Source of the DNA: Sphingobium sp. MI1205
Lineage (GTDB): Bacteria; Pseudomonadota; Alphaproteobacteria; Sphingomonadales; Sphingomonadaceae
Reading direction: 5' to 3'
Assembly: GCF_001563285.1 (NCBI RefSeq)
Contig: NZ_CP005188.1
Span: 2,175,501 to 2,239,500, forward strand
DNA length: 64,000 nt
The notes below the pieces were generated by a model. That model searched no databases and was not told the origin of the DNA. It saw only the letters and a program-made list of their open reading frames with translations. Position 1 is the first letter of the stretch, and each line of letters begins with the position of its first letter. A program made the translations under genes and the position numbers. This document shows, in pieces, positions 52,892 to 62,637 of the stretch.

Positions 52892-54865
52892 ATGTCCGAT
52901 CTGTTCGCGAGCCAGCCCCTTTCTTCCTCCGGTTATGACGCATCGTCCATCGAAGTCCTGGAAGGGCTGGAACCGGTGCGCCGCCGCCCCGGCATGTATA
53001 TCGGCGGCACGGACGAACGGGCGCTGCACCACCTGGCCAGCGAAGTGCTCGACAACAGCATGGACGAAGCGGTCGCGGGCCACGCGACGCGGATCGAGGT
53101 CTTGCTGGAACCCGGCAACAAGCTGACCATCACCGACAATGGCCGTGGCATTCCGGTCGGGCTGCACCCCAAATTTCCTGACAAGTCGGCGCTGGAGGTG
53201 ATCCTCACCACCCTCCATTCAGGCGGCAAGTTCACTGACAAGGCATATGCTACGTCGGGCGGCCTCCACGGCGTTGGCATCAGCGTTGTGAACGCGCTGT
53301 CGGTGGTGACCGTGGTCGAAGTCGCCATCAACAAGGAATTGTTCCGCCAGAGCTTCTCCCAGGGCCTTCCGACCAGCGGCCTTGAAAAGGTCGGCGCGGC
53401 GCCCAACCGGCGCGGCACATCGGTCAGCTTCATCCCCGACCATGAAATTTTCGGCGAGCAGAAGTTCAAGCCCGCGCGACTCTACCGCCTCGCCCGGTCC
53501 AAGGCCTATCTGTTCGCAGGCGTTGAGATCCGCTGGAAGTGCGCGCCCGAACTCATCAGCGACGACACGCCCGCTGAAGCCGTGTTCCAATTCCCCGGCG
53601 GCCTTGCCGACCATCTGAAGGAACAGATCGGATCGCGCGAATGCGCCACCAGCGCCTTCTTTTCCGGCAGCCAGGACTTTCCCGATACGGCAGGCCGCGT
53701 GGAATGGGCGATCGCCTGGCCGCTCTGGTCGGATGGCAGCTATAGCTGGTACTGCAACACCATTCCGACGCCCGACGGCGGCACCCATGAAACCGGCGTC
53801 CGCGCCGCGCTGGTAAAGGGCATCCGCGCATTTGCCGATCTGGTCGGCAACAAGAAGGCGAAGGATATTACCGCCGACGACATCGTGACATCGTCGGAAA
53901 TCATGCTGTCGGTCTTTATCCGCGACCCGCAATTCCAAAGCCAGACCAAGGACCGTCTGACCAGTCCAGAGGCCGCACGCCTGGTGGAAAATGCCGTGCG
54001 CGACCATTTCGACCATTTCCTGTCCGACCATATGGAACGGGGCAAGGCGCTGCTCGCCTATGTCATCGACCGCATGGACGAGCGGCTGAAGCGCAAGGCC
54101 GAAAAAGAGGTCAAGCGCAAGACAGCGACCAGCGCGCGCAAGCTCCGCCTGCCCGGCAAGCTCACCGACTGTTCGACCGACGATCCCGACGGCACGGAAA
54201 TCTTCCTGGTCGAAGGCGATTCGGCAGGCGGATCGGCCAAGCAGGCGCGCGATCGCAAGACGCAGGCGATCCTGCCCCTGCGCGGCAAGATATTGAACGT
54301 CGCGTCGGCCAATAATGCGAAGATCCTCGCCAACCAGGAAATCGCGGACATGATCCTGGCGCTGGGCTGCGGCACGCGCAAGGACTGCAATCCCGACAAT
54401 CTGCGCTACGAACGCATCGTCATCATGACCGATGCTGACGTCGACGGCGCGCATATCGCGACACTACTCATGACTTTCTTCTTCCAGGAAATGACGGAAC
54501 TGGTGCGGCGCGGGCATCTCTACCTCGCCCAACCGCCGCTCTACCGCCTGACGGCAGGGGGCAAGAGCCTCTACGCCAAGGATGACGCCCATCGCGAGGA
54601 ACTGCTGCGTACCGAGTTCAAGGGCAAGAAGGTCGATATCAGCCGCTTCAAGGGGCTGGGAGAGATGAACCCGATGCAGCTGCGCGAAACGACCATGGAC
54701 CCCAAGACGCGCGGCCTTATTCGCATCACCCTGCCCGACGATATTGAGGACCGGCAGCAGGTGCGCGAACTGGTCGATCGGCTGATGGGGACCAATCCTG
54801 CCCACCGCTTCGCCTTCATCCAGGAAAATGCCGCAACGGTGGACGAAGAGGCGATTGACGCCTGA
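52892..54865 (+). CDS. parE: DNA topoisomerase IV subunit B
   Basis: A 657-aa type IIA topoisomerase ATPase subunit. GHKL motifs are EVLDNSMDEAVAG, DNGRGIPVG and TSGGLHGVGISVVNALS. The TOPRIM domain has FLVEGDSAGGSAKQARDR, LRGKILNV and DADVDGAHI. With ParC it decatenates chromosomes. ParE rather than GyrB is favoured by the shorter length, lacking the GyrB insertion, and by RRRPGMYIGGTD. A GTG two codons upstream of the ATG is less likely as start. Confidence 0.94.
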   Translation: MSDLFASQPLSSSGYDASSIEVLEGLEPVRRRPGMYIGGTDERALHHLASEVLDNSMDEAVAGHATRIEVLLEPGNKLTITDNGRGIPVGLHPKFPDKSALEVILTTLHSGGKFTDKAYATSGGLHGVGISVVNALSVVTVVEVAINKELFRQSFSQGLPTSGLEKVGAAPNRRGTSVSFIPDHEIFGEQKFKPARLYRLARSKAYLFAGVEIRWKCAPELISDDTPAEAVFQFPGGLADHLKEQIGSRECATSAFFSGSQDFPDTAGRVEWAIAWPLWSDGSYSWYCNTIPTPDGGTHETGVRAALVKGIRAFADLVGNKKAKDITADDIVTSSEIMLSVFIRDPQFQSQTKDRLTSPEAARLVENAVRDHFDHFLSDHMERGKALLAYVIDRMDERLKRKAEKEVKRKTATSARKLRLPGKLTDCSTDDPDGTEIFLVEGDSAGGSAKQARDRKTQAILPLRGKILNVASANNAKILANQEIADMILALGCGTRKDCNPDNLRYERIVIMTDADVDGAHIATLLMTFFFQEMTELVRRGHLYLAQPPLYRLTAGGKSLYAKDDAHREELLRTEFKGKKVDISRFKGLGEMNPMQLRETTMDPKTRGLIRITLPDDIEDRQQVRELVDRLMGTNPAHRFAFIQENAATVDEEAIDA

Positions 54866-54932
54866 AACCGGCCATTAATGCCTAGCGCCGCGTTAACCAG
54901 CGCGGCGCACTCTATGTTCAATCTTCTTTGTG

Positions 54933-55988
54933 ATGGTGCGAAGCATGTCAGGCTTCGTCCCGTCCCTTCGCTCCACTGCCTTGCGCGCCATTCCGGCGCT
55001 GCTGCTGGCAGGATCGAGCGGTCATGCGACCGCGCAGGCGCCCCTCGCGCCGTCCTCGGCCCCCTATGGCGGGCAAGGTCGCGTGGCCTATTCTCCGGCC
55101 GACCGCATTTCGGCCAATCTTCTTGCGGGAGGCATGAGCCGCCTTGCCGCGATCAGCGCACAGCAGGGCGGCACGGTCAGCAGCGACTGGGCGCCAGCAT
55201 CCCCGCTGCCGACGGCCATCGTCAACAGCCGCCGCATGGGCGACTTCATGGGCAAGCTGCCTGGCTGGCAGTTGCAGGGCGTTCAGCTTTCCGTGGCCAC
55301 CAACGGGCTGGATTATCGCCAGCCGGAACTGACCCCGGCCTTCATGCGCGGCTTCACGCCTGCGCCTGCGCCGGAAACCAGCGCATTTGTCATGCAAACG
55401 CGTGCCGCTCAGGCCCCGCTTCAGCCTGCGCCGCGCCTCGGCCAGCCTGACATTTTCGGCTCAGTCGCCCTGCCCATCGGACGCACGACGCTCGACGCCA
55501 AATGGGCATCCATAGTCCAACCGCTCAATGGCAGGGGGCTGTGGAGCAACATGCTTCATGCCGCGCGGGCCGCGGGGCCGCAGCAGCAGGTCGAAATGAT
55601 CAACCGCTGGGTCAATCAACGGCTGCGCTTCACCGACGATCGCAATGGCGGCGACAGCTGGGCGCCGGCCAGCCAATCCCTGCTTCGCGGCTCCGGCGAT
55701 TGCGAGGATTACGCCATCGCCAAGATGAAGCTGCTTGAGGCCGCCGGGTTCGACCGCCGCGCCATGTTCCTCGTCATCGCCCGCGACCTGGTGCGGCAGG
55801 CCGACCATGCCGTATTGGCGGTGCGGATCGACAGCGCCCTGATGATCCTCGACAATATGACCGACAAAGTGTTGCCCTCGTCGCAAGTCAGCGACTACCG
55901 GCCCATCATGAGCTTCAACGCCTATGGCCGCTGGACCCATGGCTATCGCGTGACCACGCCGCAACCGGTGCAGTTCGCCGCGCGATAG
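54933..55988 (+). CDS. Transglutaminase-like cysteine protease, LapG type
   Basis: A 351-aa protein with signal-like N-terminus (about 1-35), a low-complexity region to about 180, then a bacterial transglutaminase-like domain (BTLCP). The catalytic triad is C257 (GSGDCEDYAIAKM), H292 (ADHAVLAVR) and D307 (LDNMTD). In LapG systems the periplasmic protease cuts the N-terminal anchor of a large adhesin and releases biofilm cells. It is tail-to-tail with a type I secretion operon encoding such an adhesin, 9 bp away. The extra N-terminal 180 residues are longer than usual. No LapD is visible. Confidence 0.85.
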   Translation: MVRSMSGFVPSLRSTALRAIPALLLAGSSGHATAQAPLAPSSAPYGGQGRVAYSPADRISANLLAGGMSRLAAISAQQGGTVSSDWAPASPLPTAIVNSRRMGDFMGKLPGWQLQGVQLSVATNGLDYRQPELTPAFMRGFTPAPAPETSAFVMQTRAAQAPLQPAPRLGQPDIFGSVALPIGRTTLDAKWASIVQPLNGRGLWSNMLHAARAAGPQQQVEMINRWVNQRLRFTDDRNGGDSWAPASQSLLRGSGDCEDYAIAKMKLLEAAGFDRRAMFLVIARDLVRQADHAVLAVRIDSALMILDNMTDKVLPSSQVSDYRPIMSFNAYGRWTHGYRVTTPQPVQFAAR

Positions 55989-55997
55989 CGCCGACGC

Positions 55998-57272
55998 TCA
56001 CCGTTCCCGCAGCGCCTCCGACCGGGCCTTCATGATCGGTTTGAGCAGATAGGCCAGAACTGACTTGCGGCCGGTGATGATCTCCACATCGCACACCATG
56101 CCCGGCGTGATCGGCAGCTTGTGCGCACCAGTGCCCAGCCAAGCGCGATCCGTCTCCACGACCACCGTGAAATAGGCTTCCCGCGTCGTTTCGTCATAGA
56201 CGCTGTCCGCCGCCACCTGCTGCACCGTACCGGTCAGCCCGCCGTAGATGGAGAAATCATAAGCCGTCACCTTCACCACCGCGCGGTCGCCGGTCTTGAT
56301 GAAGGCGATGTCATTGGGCTTCACCCGCGCTTCGACCAGCAGCTTGTCACCCACCGGGACAACCTGCATGATCTTCTGGCCAGGGCTCACGAAACCACCA
56401 ATGGTCGTCACCTGCACGTCGTTGACCACGCCATCGACCGGGGATCGGATTTCCGCCCGCTGCGCCCGGCCCTTCGCCCCGCGAAGCGATTCGCTGTTCA
56501 CCGCTATCTTCGCTTCCAGCTGGCTGCGTTCGTTCAACGCATCCTGCCTGAACTGGAAATTGGCTTCGGACAATTGCGCCTGCGCTTCGCGGATCGCCGC
56601 CGAAGCGCGCGAAGCCTGCTGTTGCGCGGCGTTCAATCGCCCCTGCGCATCCACCAGCTCGCGCCGGGCATCGAGCAATTCAGTCTGTGGAATGATCGAC
56701 TTGGCGGCCAGCGGCTCCAGCATCGCGACGCGCTGCCGGGATAGTTGGACGCTTCCCGAAAGGCTCGCGATCGTCGCCTGCGCTTCGCCGAGTTCCCGGC
56801 GGCGCTGCTCGACCTGCGCCGACATGGCGTCCTGCTTGCTCTGCAGCGCCGACTGCCGGACGGCGGCGAGCGCCTGCTCCTGCTGGCATTCGGGGCCACC
56901 GCTCGTACAGGCAGCGCCCTCCCCCATGCCTTCCTTCTCCAGCCGCCCGGCCCGCGCCGTCAGCGACCGCGTCTCCGCCTGAATCTGCCCCAGTTCCGAC
57001 GCCAGCATGGCGTCGTCCAGCCGCACCAGAAGCTGCCCCTTGCTCACCTTCTGCCCGGATCGAACCAGTATTTCCTCGATCGTCGTGGGTTCGGCCGACT
57101 GAATGACCTGCGCCTTGCTGGACGGGATCACCCGCCCTTGCCCGCGCGTTACCTCATCCACCGGCGCCAGGCTGGCCCACAGCAGAAAAGCCAGCATGCC
57201 GCCCCCGCTGTACAATATGACCTGCTTGTTGCCCGGTTGCCCTCGCAGCCAGCTGATCCAGCGCGACATCAT
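55998..57272 (-). CDS. Type I secretion membrane-fusion protein (HlyD/LapC family)
   Basis: A 424-aa adaptor. A short cytoplasmic start and one membrane helix (about 18-38) lead into a lipoyl half-motif (GQGRVIPSSKAQVIQSAEPT), long coiled coils (about 90-280), and the returning lipoyl and beta-barrel part (IRSPVDGVVNDVQVTTIGGF, GLTGTVQQVAADS). The C-terminal helix is typical of HlyD. It bridges the ABC transporter and the TolC channel. ATGATG overlaps the upstream hydrolase stop. It is last in the operon. Confidence 0.93.
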   Translation of the reverse strand: MMSRWISWLRGQPGNKQVILYSGGGMLAFLLWASLAPVDEVTRGQGRVIPSSKAQVIQSAEPTTIEEILVRSGQKVSKGQLLVRLDDAMLASELGQIQAETRSLTARAGRLEKEGMGEGAACTSGGPECQQEQALAAVRQSALQSKQDAMSAQVEQRRRELGEAQATIASLSGSVQLSRQRVAMLEPLAAKSIIPQTELLDARRELVDAQGRLNAAQQQASRASAAIREAQAQLSEANFQFRQDALNERSQLEAKIAVNSESLRGAKGRAQRAEIRSPVDGVVNDVQVTTIGGFVSPGQKIMQVVPVGDKLLVEARVKPNDIAFIKTGDRAVVKVTAYDFSIYGGLTGTVQQVAADSVYDETTREAYFTVVVETDRAWLGTGAHKLPITPGMVCDVEIITGRKSVLAYLLKPIMKARSEALRER

Positions 57273-58255
57273 GGTTGCACCCCTTGGAAATTATGATCGT
57301 CGGCGGCCAGCGCGATGAGCGCGGCCTTTTGCTGCCGGGCCAGCATGTCGCCCAATGCGCCGCCGCTTGGCGACGGATCGGCGATGGACAGTTTCCAGCC
57401 CTTGCTGGGGTCCATCCGTCCGCCCACATCATTGGCCGCCCGCCGTTCCGGCAATGCCGCCACCGGGGGATAGTCCATCACAGGCTCTGCCGCAGCGGCC
57501 AGGCGCGACGCATCAAACGCCGGTATATGCTCTCCACCGGCATATCGCCCGTTAAACGCCCCCGGCAGCCCCCAGCTGCCGGGCCAGCGGTAGAAGATAT
57601 GCGCACCGATCTGCGCCAGCTTGCCCAGATGCGGCGCCCAGCGGGGAAACACATAATCGGCATGATAATGGGTGGCTGTCCCGACATTTTTTTCCACCCG
57701 TCCGGCCAGCGCGTCCGACGCGATCCGCTTCGCCCGGTCCCACAGGGCAGGCAAGGGCCGCCGCGCGAGCGATCCGTCGCATACGAAGCTGAACTGGCAA
57801 ACCGCAGCGTCGAACCGCTGATAGACAACGCCGCACACCGTCTTGGCAAAGGCGGGGTGGCGCACGCGGTTCAACACCACCTGGGCAACGGCGCGCTGGC
57901 CGCCCTCCGGCTCACGGGCCGCTTCATAATAGATGGCCTGCGTCAGGCATTGCAGGGCGCGATCATGGTCCTCGCCCGCTTGCCCCACGGCGCGGAAGGG
58001 CTTGGCCACCGCCATCCCTCCATTGGCAAAGCCAAGACGCTGATTTTCCTCCCGCGCCTTCTCACCCTCCGACACCGCATCGGCGCGCTCGGTCATCGCG
58101 ACCAGCGCCACATATTGACGCGGGATCGTCGGAGCGGCCTCGACGATCTTCGCCTGCATCGCCGGGTGCGGCGGCTCCGCATGCCAGAAAGCCGCCATGG
58201 CCACCGCCAGCGCAACCGGCGCTGCAAAACCGACGCTGCGGACCAGCGCGCTCAT
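57269..58255 (-). CDS. SleB-type cell wall hydrolase
   Basis: A 328-aa exported protein with an N-terminal hydrophobic segment (about 8-25). A Hydrolase_2/SleB domain (about 100-225) shows LTQAIYYEAAREPEGGQRAV with the catalytic Glu, AQVVLNRVRHPAF, TVCGVVYQ and CQFSFVCDG. Such enzymes cleave peptidoglycan as lytic transglycosylases or amidases. Its insertion between the ABC transporter and the adaptor genes, with 4-bp and 3-bp couplings, suggests that local peptidoglycan opening serves assembly of this secretion system. Confidence 0.9.
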   Translation of the reverse strand: MSALVRSVGFAAPVALAVAMAAFWHAEPPHPAMQAKIVEAAPTIPRQYVALVAMTERADAVSEGEKAREENQRLGFANGGMAVAKPFRAVGQAGEDHDRALQCLTQAIYYEAAREPEGGQRAVAQVVLNRVRHPAFAKTVCGVVYQRFDAAVCQFSFVCDGSLARRPLPALWDRAKRIASDALAGRVEKNVGTATHYHADYVFPRWAPHLGKLAQIGAHIFYRWPGSWGLPGAFNGRYAGGEHIPAFDASRLAAAAEPVMDYPPVAALPERRAANDVGGRMDPSKGWKLSIADPSPSGGALGDMLARQQKAALIALAADDHNFQGVQP

Positions 58256-60411
58256 TGCCCCGCCCCGCGTTGCAACTGACCGATAATCTCGTCACGCGGT
58301 CCGTCTGCCAGCACGACGCCCTGATCTATGACGATCAGCCGATCGACAATTCGCAGCAGTGCATGGCGATGCGTGGATACGATCAGCGTCTGTTCCGGCT
58401 CCAGCGCCTTTTCCAGATGGTCGATGAACAGATTTTCGGTCTGGTTGTCCATCGCCCCGGTCGGCTCGTCCAGGAACAGCAGCTTGGCCGGTTCGACCAA
58501 CGCCCGCGCCAGCACCAGGAAGCTCCTCTGTCCACCAGACAGCCGATTGCCCCGCTCGCCGATATGCAGGTCGAAGCCCGCCGCATCGCGCCCGAAGAAG
58601 CGCGACGCCCCCGAACGCTCCAGCGCCTCCAGCAGCTTGTCGTCATCCGCCTCGCGCCCGCCCAGCAGCAGGTTTTCGCGAACCGACCCGCTGAACAGCT
58701 CGGCGTCCTGACCGACATAGCGAAAGGCGGAGCGCAACTCGTGCGGATGATATTGGCGGCTGTCGATCTCATCGATGGTCAGCAGGCCACCAGTCGGCGG
58801 ATAAAGGCCGCAGATCACCCTGCCCAGCGTCGATTTGCCCGACGCCACCCGACCGATAATGCCGATACGCTCGCCTGGCTCGACCCGCAGGTTGATGCCA
58901 CGCAGGCTCGGCTGACTTGCGCCGGGATAGGAAAACTCCAGATCCTTGGCGACGATCGCTCCCTTGCGGATCTTGGGGATGATGCCGCGCGCGCCGTCCA
59001 GCCGCTCATCGGGCTGGTCGATCAGGGTTTGCAGGCTGCCCAGCGTCGTGATGGCCTGCCGCGCCCGCACGATCACAAAGGCAAGCTGCCCCACCGGCGC
59101 AAGCGAACGCCCGGCCAGCATGACGATGGCGATGATCGCGCCCATCGAAATATCGCCCGCCGCGAACATGTAGAAACCGCCGATCACCAGCGCGATGCTC
59201 GTAACCTGCTGGCACAGCGCCGCCAGCGTGACGCTGGTCGAACTCAACCGCCGCAGCTGTTCCTGCGTCGCGGCGCTCATCCGCGCATAACGGCGCCAGC
59301 GTTCCAGCATGCGCCCTTCCGCCCGGCACGCCTTCAGCGTCTCGATGCCGCCGATCGCTTCGACCAGCGCCGCGCTTTGCAGGCTGGCGTCCGCCTGTGC
59401 ATCACGCGACAAGCGGGCCATCGACCGTTGCAGGAAAAATCCCGCACTCGCCATGACCCCCATCATGACGACCGGTACGATGGCCAGCCAGCCCCCCAAA
59501 AGTGCGATGATTGCGACAAAGAAGAACAGAAACAGCACGTCAATCGCCAGGACGACGGTAGTCGAGGTAAAGAACTCACGCACCGATTCAAATTCGGAAA
59601 CGCGCCGCGCCAGCGCCCCGGTGCTGCCCGCGCGGCTGGCGAGCGGGACGTTCATCACCTTTTCGAACAATCGTTGCGACAGGCGCTCGTCAATCTCGCG
59701 CCCCGCCTCATCGACCAGCCGCGCGCGGGCCAGCCGCAACGCGAAGTCGAGGGCAAAGGCCAATATCACGCCCGCGCCCAGCACCCAAAGGCTGGACGCA
59801 GCCTTGTTCGGGATGATCCGGTCATAGACGTTCATCGTGAACAGCGGCAGCGCGAAGGCGAGCAAGTTGATGATCGCGGCGGCGAGCATGACATAGCCGA
59901 ACGCGCCCCGCGTCCGCCACACCTCGCGCCAGAACCAGTGCTGCCGCGCCCGCTGGTCCCAGGGCCGTTCCTCGGCGCGTTCACGCCCGTGATCAGCCAT
60001 GACCACCAGCGCTTCGCCGGTGAAATGTCCCGCCAGGTCGCTGATCGGCGCCCATACCGGCTCGCTCGCATGGGGCAACTGCACCAGCGCGTCCCCCTGC
60101 CGCACATCGAGCAGCAGCAGGAAACGACTGTTCCGCAACGGCAGGATGGCGGGCAGGTTACCCGGCCGCCATTTGTCCAGCCTGCCCCGGACGTGATCGG
60201 TCAGCAGGCCGATCTGGTCGAGCGCCGATTCCGCCTGGTGAAAGGGCAAGCGCCCCGATTCATCGACCGCCAGCCCCGCGCGCAGGCTGACGATCCCCGG
60301 CGAACGGTCGAAATGCCGCGCCACATGGGCGATGCAGTCGGCCAGCTCGTCGCCGGGCGCGCCTTCATGGCTCAGCCATTCGGCCAAGCTGACTGTGCTT
60401 CGTTCCAACAT
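58252..60411 (-). CDS. Type I secretion ABC transporter, LapB type
   Basis: A 719-aa exporter. The N-terminal 130 residues form a C39-like domain without the catalytic Cys (SLAEWLSHEG in place of the protease start), which binds unfolded substrate. An ABC membrane domain with six helices (about 165-440) precedes the ATPase: Walker A GRVASGKST, signature LSGGQRSFL, Walker B LLFLDEPTGAMD and H-loop STHRH. This layout fits transporters of giant calcium-binding adhesins (LapB, LssB). It is coupled to the SleB gene by ATGA. Confidence 0.94.
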   Translation of the reverse strand: MLERSTVSLAEWLSHEGAPGDELADCIAHVARHFDRSPGIVSLRAGLAVDESGRLPFHQAESALDQIGLLTDHVRGRLDKWRPGNLPAILPLRNSRFLLLLDVRQGDALVQLPHASEPVWAPISDLAGHFTGEALVVMADHGRERAEERPWDQRARQHWFWREVWRTRGAFGYVMLAAAIINLLAFALPLFTMNVYDRIIPNKAASSLWVLGAGVILAFALDFALRLARARLVDEAGREIDERLSQRLFEKVMNVPLASRAGSTGALARRVSEFESVREFFTSTTVVLAIDVLFLFFFVAIIALLGGWLAIVPVVMMGVMASAGFFLQRSMARLSRDAQADASLQSAALVEAIGGIETLKACRAEGRMLERWRRYARMSAATQEQLRRLSSTSVTLAALCQQVTSIALVIGGFYMFAAGDISMGAIIAIVMLAGRSLAPVGQLAFVIVRARQAITTLGSLQTLIDQPDERLDGARGIIPKIRKGAIVAKDLEFSYPGASQPSLRGINLRVEPGERIGIIGRVASGKSTLGRVICGLYPPTGGLLTIDEIDSRQYHPHELRSAFRYVGQDAELFSGSVRENLLLGGREADDDKLLEALERSGASRFFGRDAAGFDLHIGERGNRLSGGQRSFLVLARALVEPAKLLFLDEPTGAMDNQTENLFIDHLEKALEPEQTLIVSTHRHALLRIVDRLIVIDQGVVLADGPRDEIIGQLQRGAGQ

Positions 60412-60465
60412 TGCTTACCCCGCGCCACCCTGGCTCCACGCCGGAGTGACCCCAAAGATGGAAAC

Positions 60466-61878
60466 TCAGCCCGGATAGCGCCGCCGCTGCAATTCGGCGG
60501 GCGGCAGATCCGGCACATCATATTTCTTCCGCGCATAGGGATCCGCACCCGAAGGCTGCGCGATTCCCAGCGTATCGAGCAGCTGGTTGGTCGCGGCCAG
60601 GATCTGATATTGCGCGAAAATTTCCGAGAATCGCGCCGTTTCGCTGCGAACCTGCGTGTTGAAACGCGTGTTCTGGCTGTCCAGTACGTCCAGCAGCGAA
60701 CGCCGTCCGACATTGAACTGCTCGCGATAGGATACCAGCAGCGAATCCGACACGGTGCCCTGCCGCGACAGGTCAGCCAGACGCTTCTTTTCCGTGTCCC
60801 AGCGGTTCCATGCGGTGCGGACATCCTCCTCCGCCTCGCGCTGGCGCTGGCTCAGGCGGAAACGCGCCTCGCTCGCCCGGCGGGTCATTTCCTGCACCTT
60901 CGCGCGGTTGATGCCGCCGTTGAACAGCTGCCAGCGCATGACCACGCGGCCCTGCACATCATTGGTGCTGCCCTTGAAGCCATCGACGTCCTCGCCGACA
61001 CGTCCACGCCCTTCTAGCGTCACCGTCGGGCCGAGTTCGGACTGGGCTTCATCCACGACCGCCCGGGCGGCCTGAATATCGGCCTCGGCCTCCCGGATCA
61101 GCGGGTTATGCGTGCGCGCAGCTCCGATGGCCTCCTCCAGTGTCGGCGGCACGGCGCTCGTCACCGGATCGGGCATGCTGACCTGATCGATCGACAGGCC
61201 GGTCAGCGTGCGAAAGCTGATCGCCGCATTGGTCAGGTCCTGCTCCGCCTCGCTCTTGCGGACGAGCGCGGCCTGCAACCGTTCCTCGGCCTGCTGCTGG
61301 TCGGCGATGCTGATAGAACCCTGGCTCACGCCTTCGCCCAGGTCGCCGAGCAGCTTGCGGTGGAAGGCGATATTGTCCTCCGCCGCCGCGACCACCCGCT
61401 GCTGGAGCATATAGTCAAGATACTGGCGCGTGACGTTCAGCGCCACGAATTGAGACCGCTCCCCGACGCGCAACGCCGCGCCGTCGATCCGGGCAGCCTG
61501 ACGCCGCTTTTCGGCACTGCGATAGCCCGAATCCCAGATCGTCTGCTCCGCGACCAGTCCGGCTTCGAGCGGCCAGAGCGTCTGGTCCTCAATGCCGATG
61601 GCGCGCCGCGTGGCGTTTTCCAGCCGCCGCACGCCCGCCGACGCCTCGATGCTCACGCGCGGCAGGTAAAGCCCCTTGGCCTGCTCACGCTCAAACTCGA
61701 TGGCTTCCTTGTTCTGGATCGCCTGGTTGATTTCCGGATGGCTGTCGATCGCCGCGGAGATCGCGCTTTTCAGGTCCGTTGTCTGGGCCCAGGCCGTTCC
61801 CGCCATTGTCGCCACACAAAGGGCGATCAGGCTGCCGCATGTCTTGCGCATGAATGTCATGTTCGCCTCCCCCTTCAA
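60466..61878 (-). CDS. TolC-family outer-membrane channel of the type I system
   Basis: A 470-aa protein with a signal peptide (about 1-31, GTAWAQ) and two repeated OEP halves of long helices and beta hairpins (RQYLDYMLQQRVVAAAEDN, and NVGRRSLLDVLDSQNTRFN). The latter segment is typical of TolC/LapE channels for type I secretion. It ends in a basic, Pro-rich tail (PPAELQRRRYPG). Its start overlaps the OmpA-domain gene stop by 4 bp; the ABC gene follows after 54 bp. Confidence 0.93.
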   Translation of the reverse strand: MKGEANMTFMRKTCGSLIALCVATMAGTAWAQTTDLKSAISAAIDSHPEINQAIQNKEAIEFEREQAKGLYLPRVSIEASAGVRRLENATRRAIGIEDQTLWPLEAGLVAEQTIWDSGYRSAEKRRQAARIDGAALRVGERSQFVALNVTRQYLDYMLQQRVVAAAEDNIAFHRKLLGDLGEGVSQGSISIADQQQAEERLQAALVRKSEAEQDLTNAAISFRTLTGLSIDQVSMPDPVTSAVPPTLEEAIGAARTHNPLIREAEADIQAARAVVDEAQSELGPTVTLEGRGRVGEDVDGFKGSTNDVQGRVVMRWQLFNGGINRAKVQEMTRRASEARFRLSQRQREAEEDVRTAWNRWDTEKKRLADLSRQGTVSDSLLVSYREQFNVGRRSLLDVLDSQNTRFNTQVRSETARFSEIFAQYQILAATNQLLDTLGIAQPSGADPYARKKYDVPDLPPAELQRRRYPG

Positions 61879-62585
61879 TTCGTGCTTGCCGTGATTTCGA
61901 CGCGGCGATTCATCGGCTCGCGCACGCCGTCGGCCGTTTCGATCTTCAACTGGGTCTCGCCCAGGCCGCTGACCGTGATGGCGTCCGCGGCGATGCCGCC
62001 CTGACCCAGCAGGCTGGCGACATTCTGCGCGCGGCGAAGCGACAGGCCGTCATTGTAACGGGTACTGCCCGACGTGTCGGTGTAACCGGTGACGCCGAAA
62101 CGCGTCCATCCGCACTGACCGGCAGACTGCGTCAGCTGACCGACCGTCGCCGCCCCTTCGGGCAGCGGCGTGTCCATGTTCCAGTCGAAGAAGATGGACA
62201 CCGCCGGTGCGGTACAGTCCAGCGCGGGTGGGGCTGGAACTGCGGCCGACACCGGCGGCGGTGGCGATGCCGAGAGGCGCGCCACAAACTCGTCGCACTT
62301 GTTGATGCTGTCCGCATCCTTCGTGCCGGATTTCATGAAGCCGATCGCGATGCCACACTGGTTCTTGGCCTCGACGGCCCAGACCCAGCGGCTATCCTGT
62401 GCCGCACGCAGGCTGGCGTCCCCGCTCGCCGCTACCGCCGTATCGTAACGGCTTCTCAGCGCATCGTTCAGCTCCGCCTTGCCCAGCTGCAAGAGGGGCG
62501 AAGCAGGCGCGGCCCAGGCCGCGCTCGACATCATCCCCACCAGCAGGCCGAAAGTGGCAATCCTTCCCACCCCGTTTTTCATCAT
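61875..62585 (-). CDS. OmpA-domain envelope protein of the adhesin operon
   Basis: About 236 aa from an ATG at 62585 with GGGGAG upstream (62582 and 62597 are alternatives). A signal peptide ends AAWAAP. A helical middle part follows, then a Pro-rich linker and a C-terminal OmpA peptidoglycan-binding domain: SIFFDWNMDTPLPEGAATV, GYTDTSGSTRYNDGLSLRRA with the diaminopimelate-binding Asp and Arg, and GLGETQL. It probably ties the secretion apparatus or adhesin to the cell wall. The family is often found in LapA-type operons. Confidence 0.88.
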   Translation of the reverse strand: MMKNGVGRIATFGLLVGMMSSAAWAAPASPLLQLGKAELNDALRSRYDTAVAASGDASLRAAQDSRWVWAVEAKNQCGIAIGFMKSGTKDADSINKCDEFVARLSASPPPPVSAAVPAPPALDCTAPAVSIFFDWNMDTPLPEGAATVGQLTQSAGQCGWTRFGVTGYTDTSGSTRYNDGLSLRRAQNVASLLGQGGIAADAITVSGLGETQLKIETADGVREPMNRRVEITASTN

Positions 62586-62637
62586 CAATCTCCCCATTAT
62601 ATCCCCGCGAGAGTTCGTGTTTTCGCCTGTCCGCCGA

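Noticed and set aside
58255..61017. 920-codon open frame on the plus strand
   Set aside because: It is antisense to the T1SS ABC and TolC genes, is rich in His, Arg, Gln and Pro as GC-rich shadow frames are, and shows no domain.
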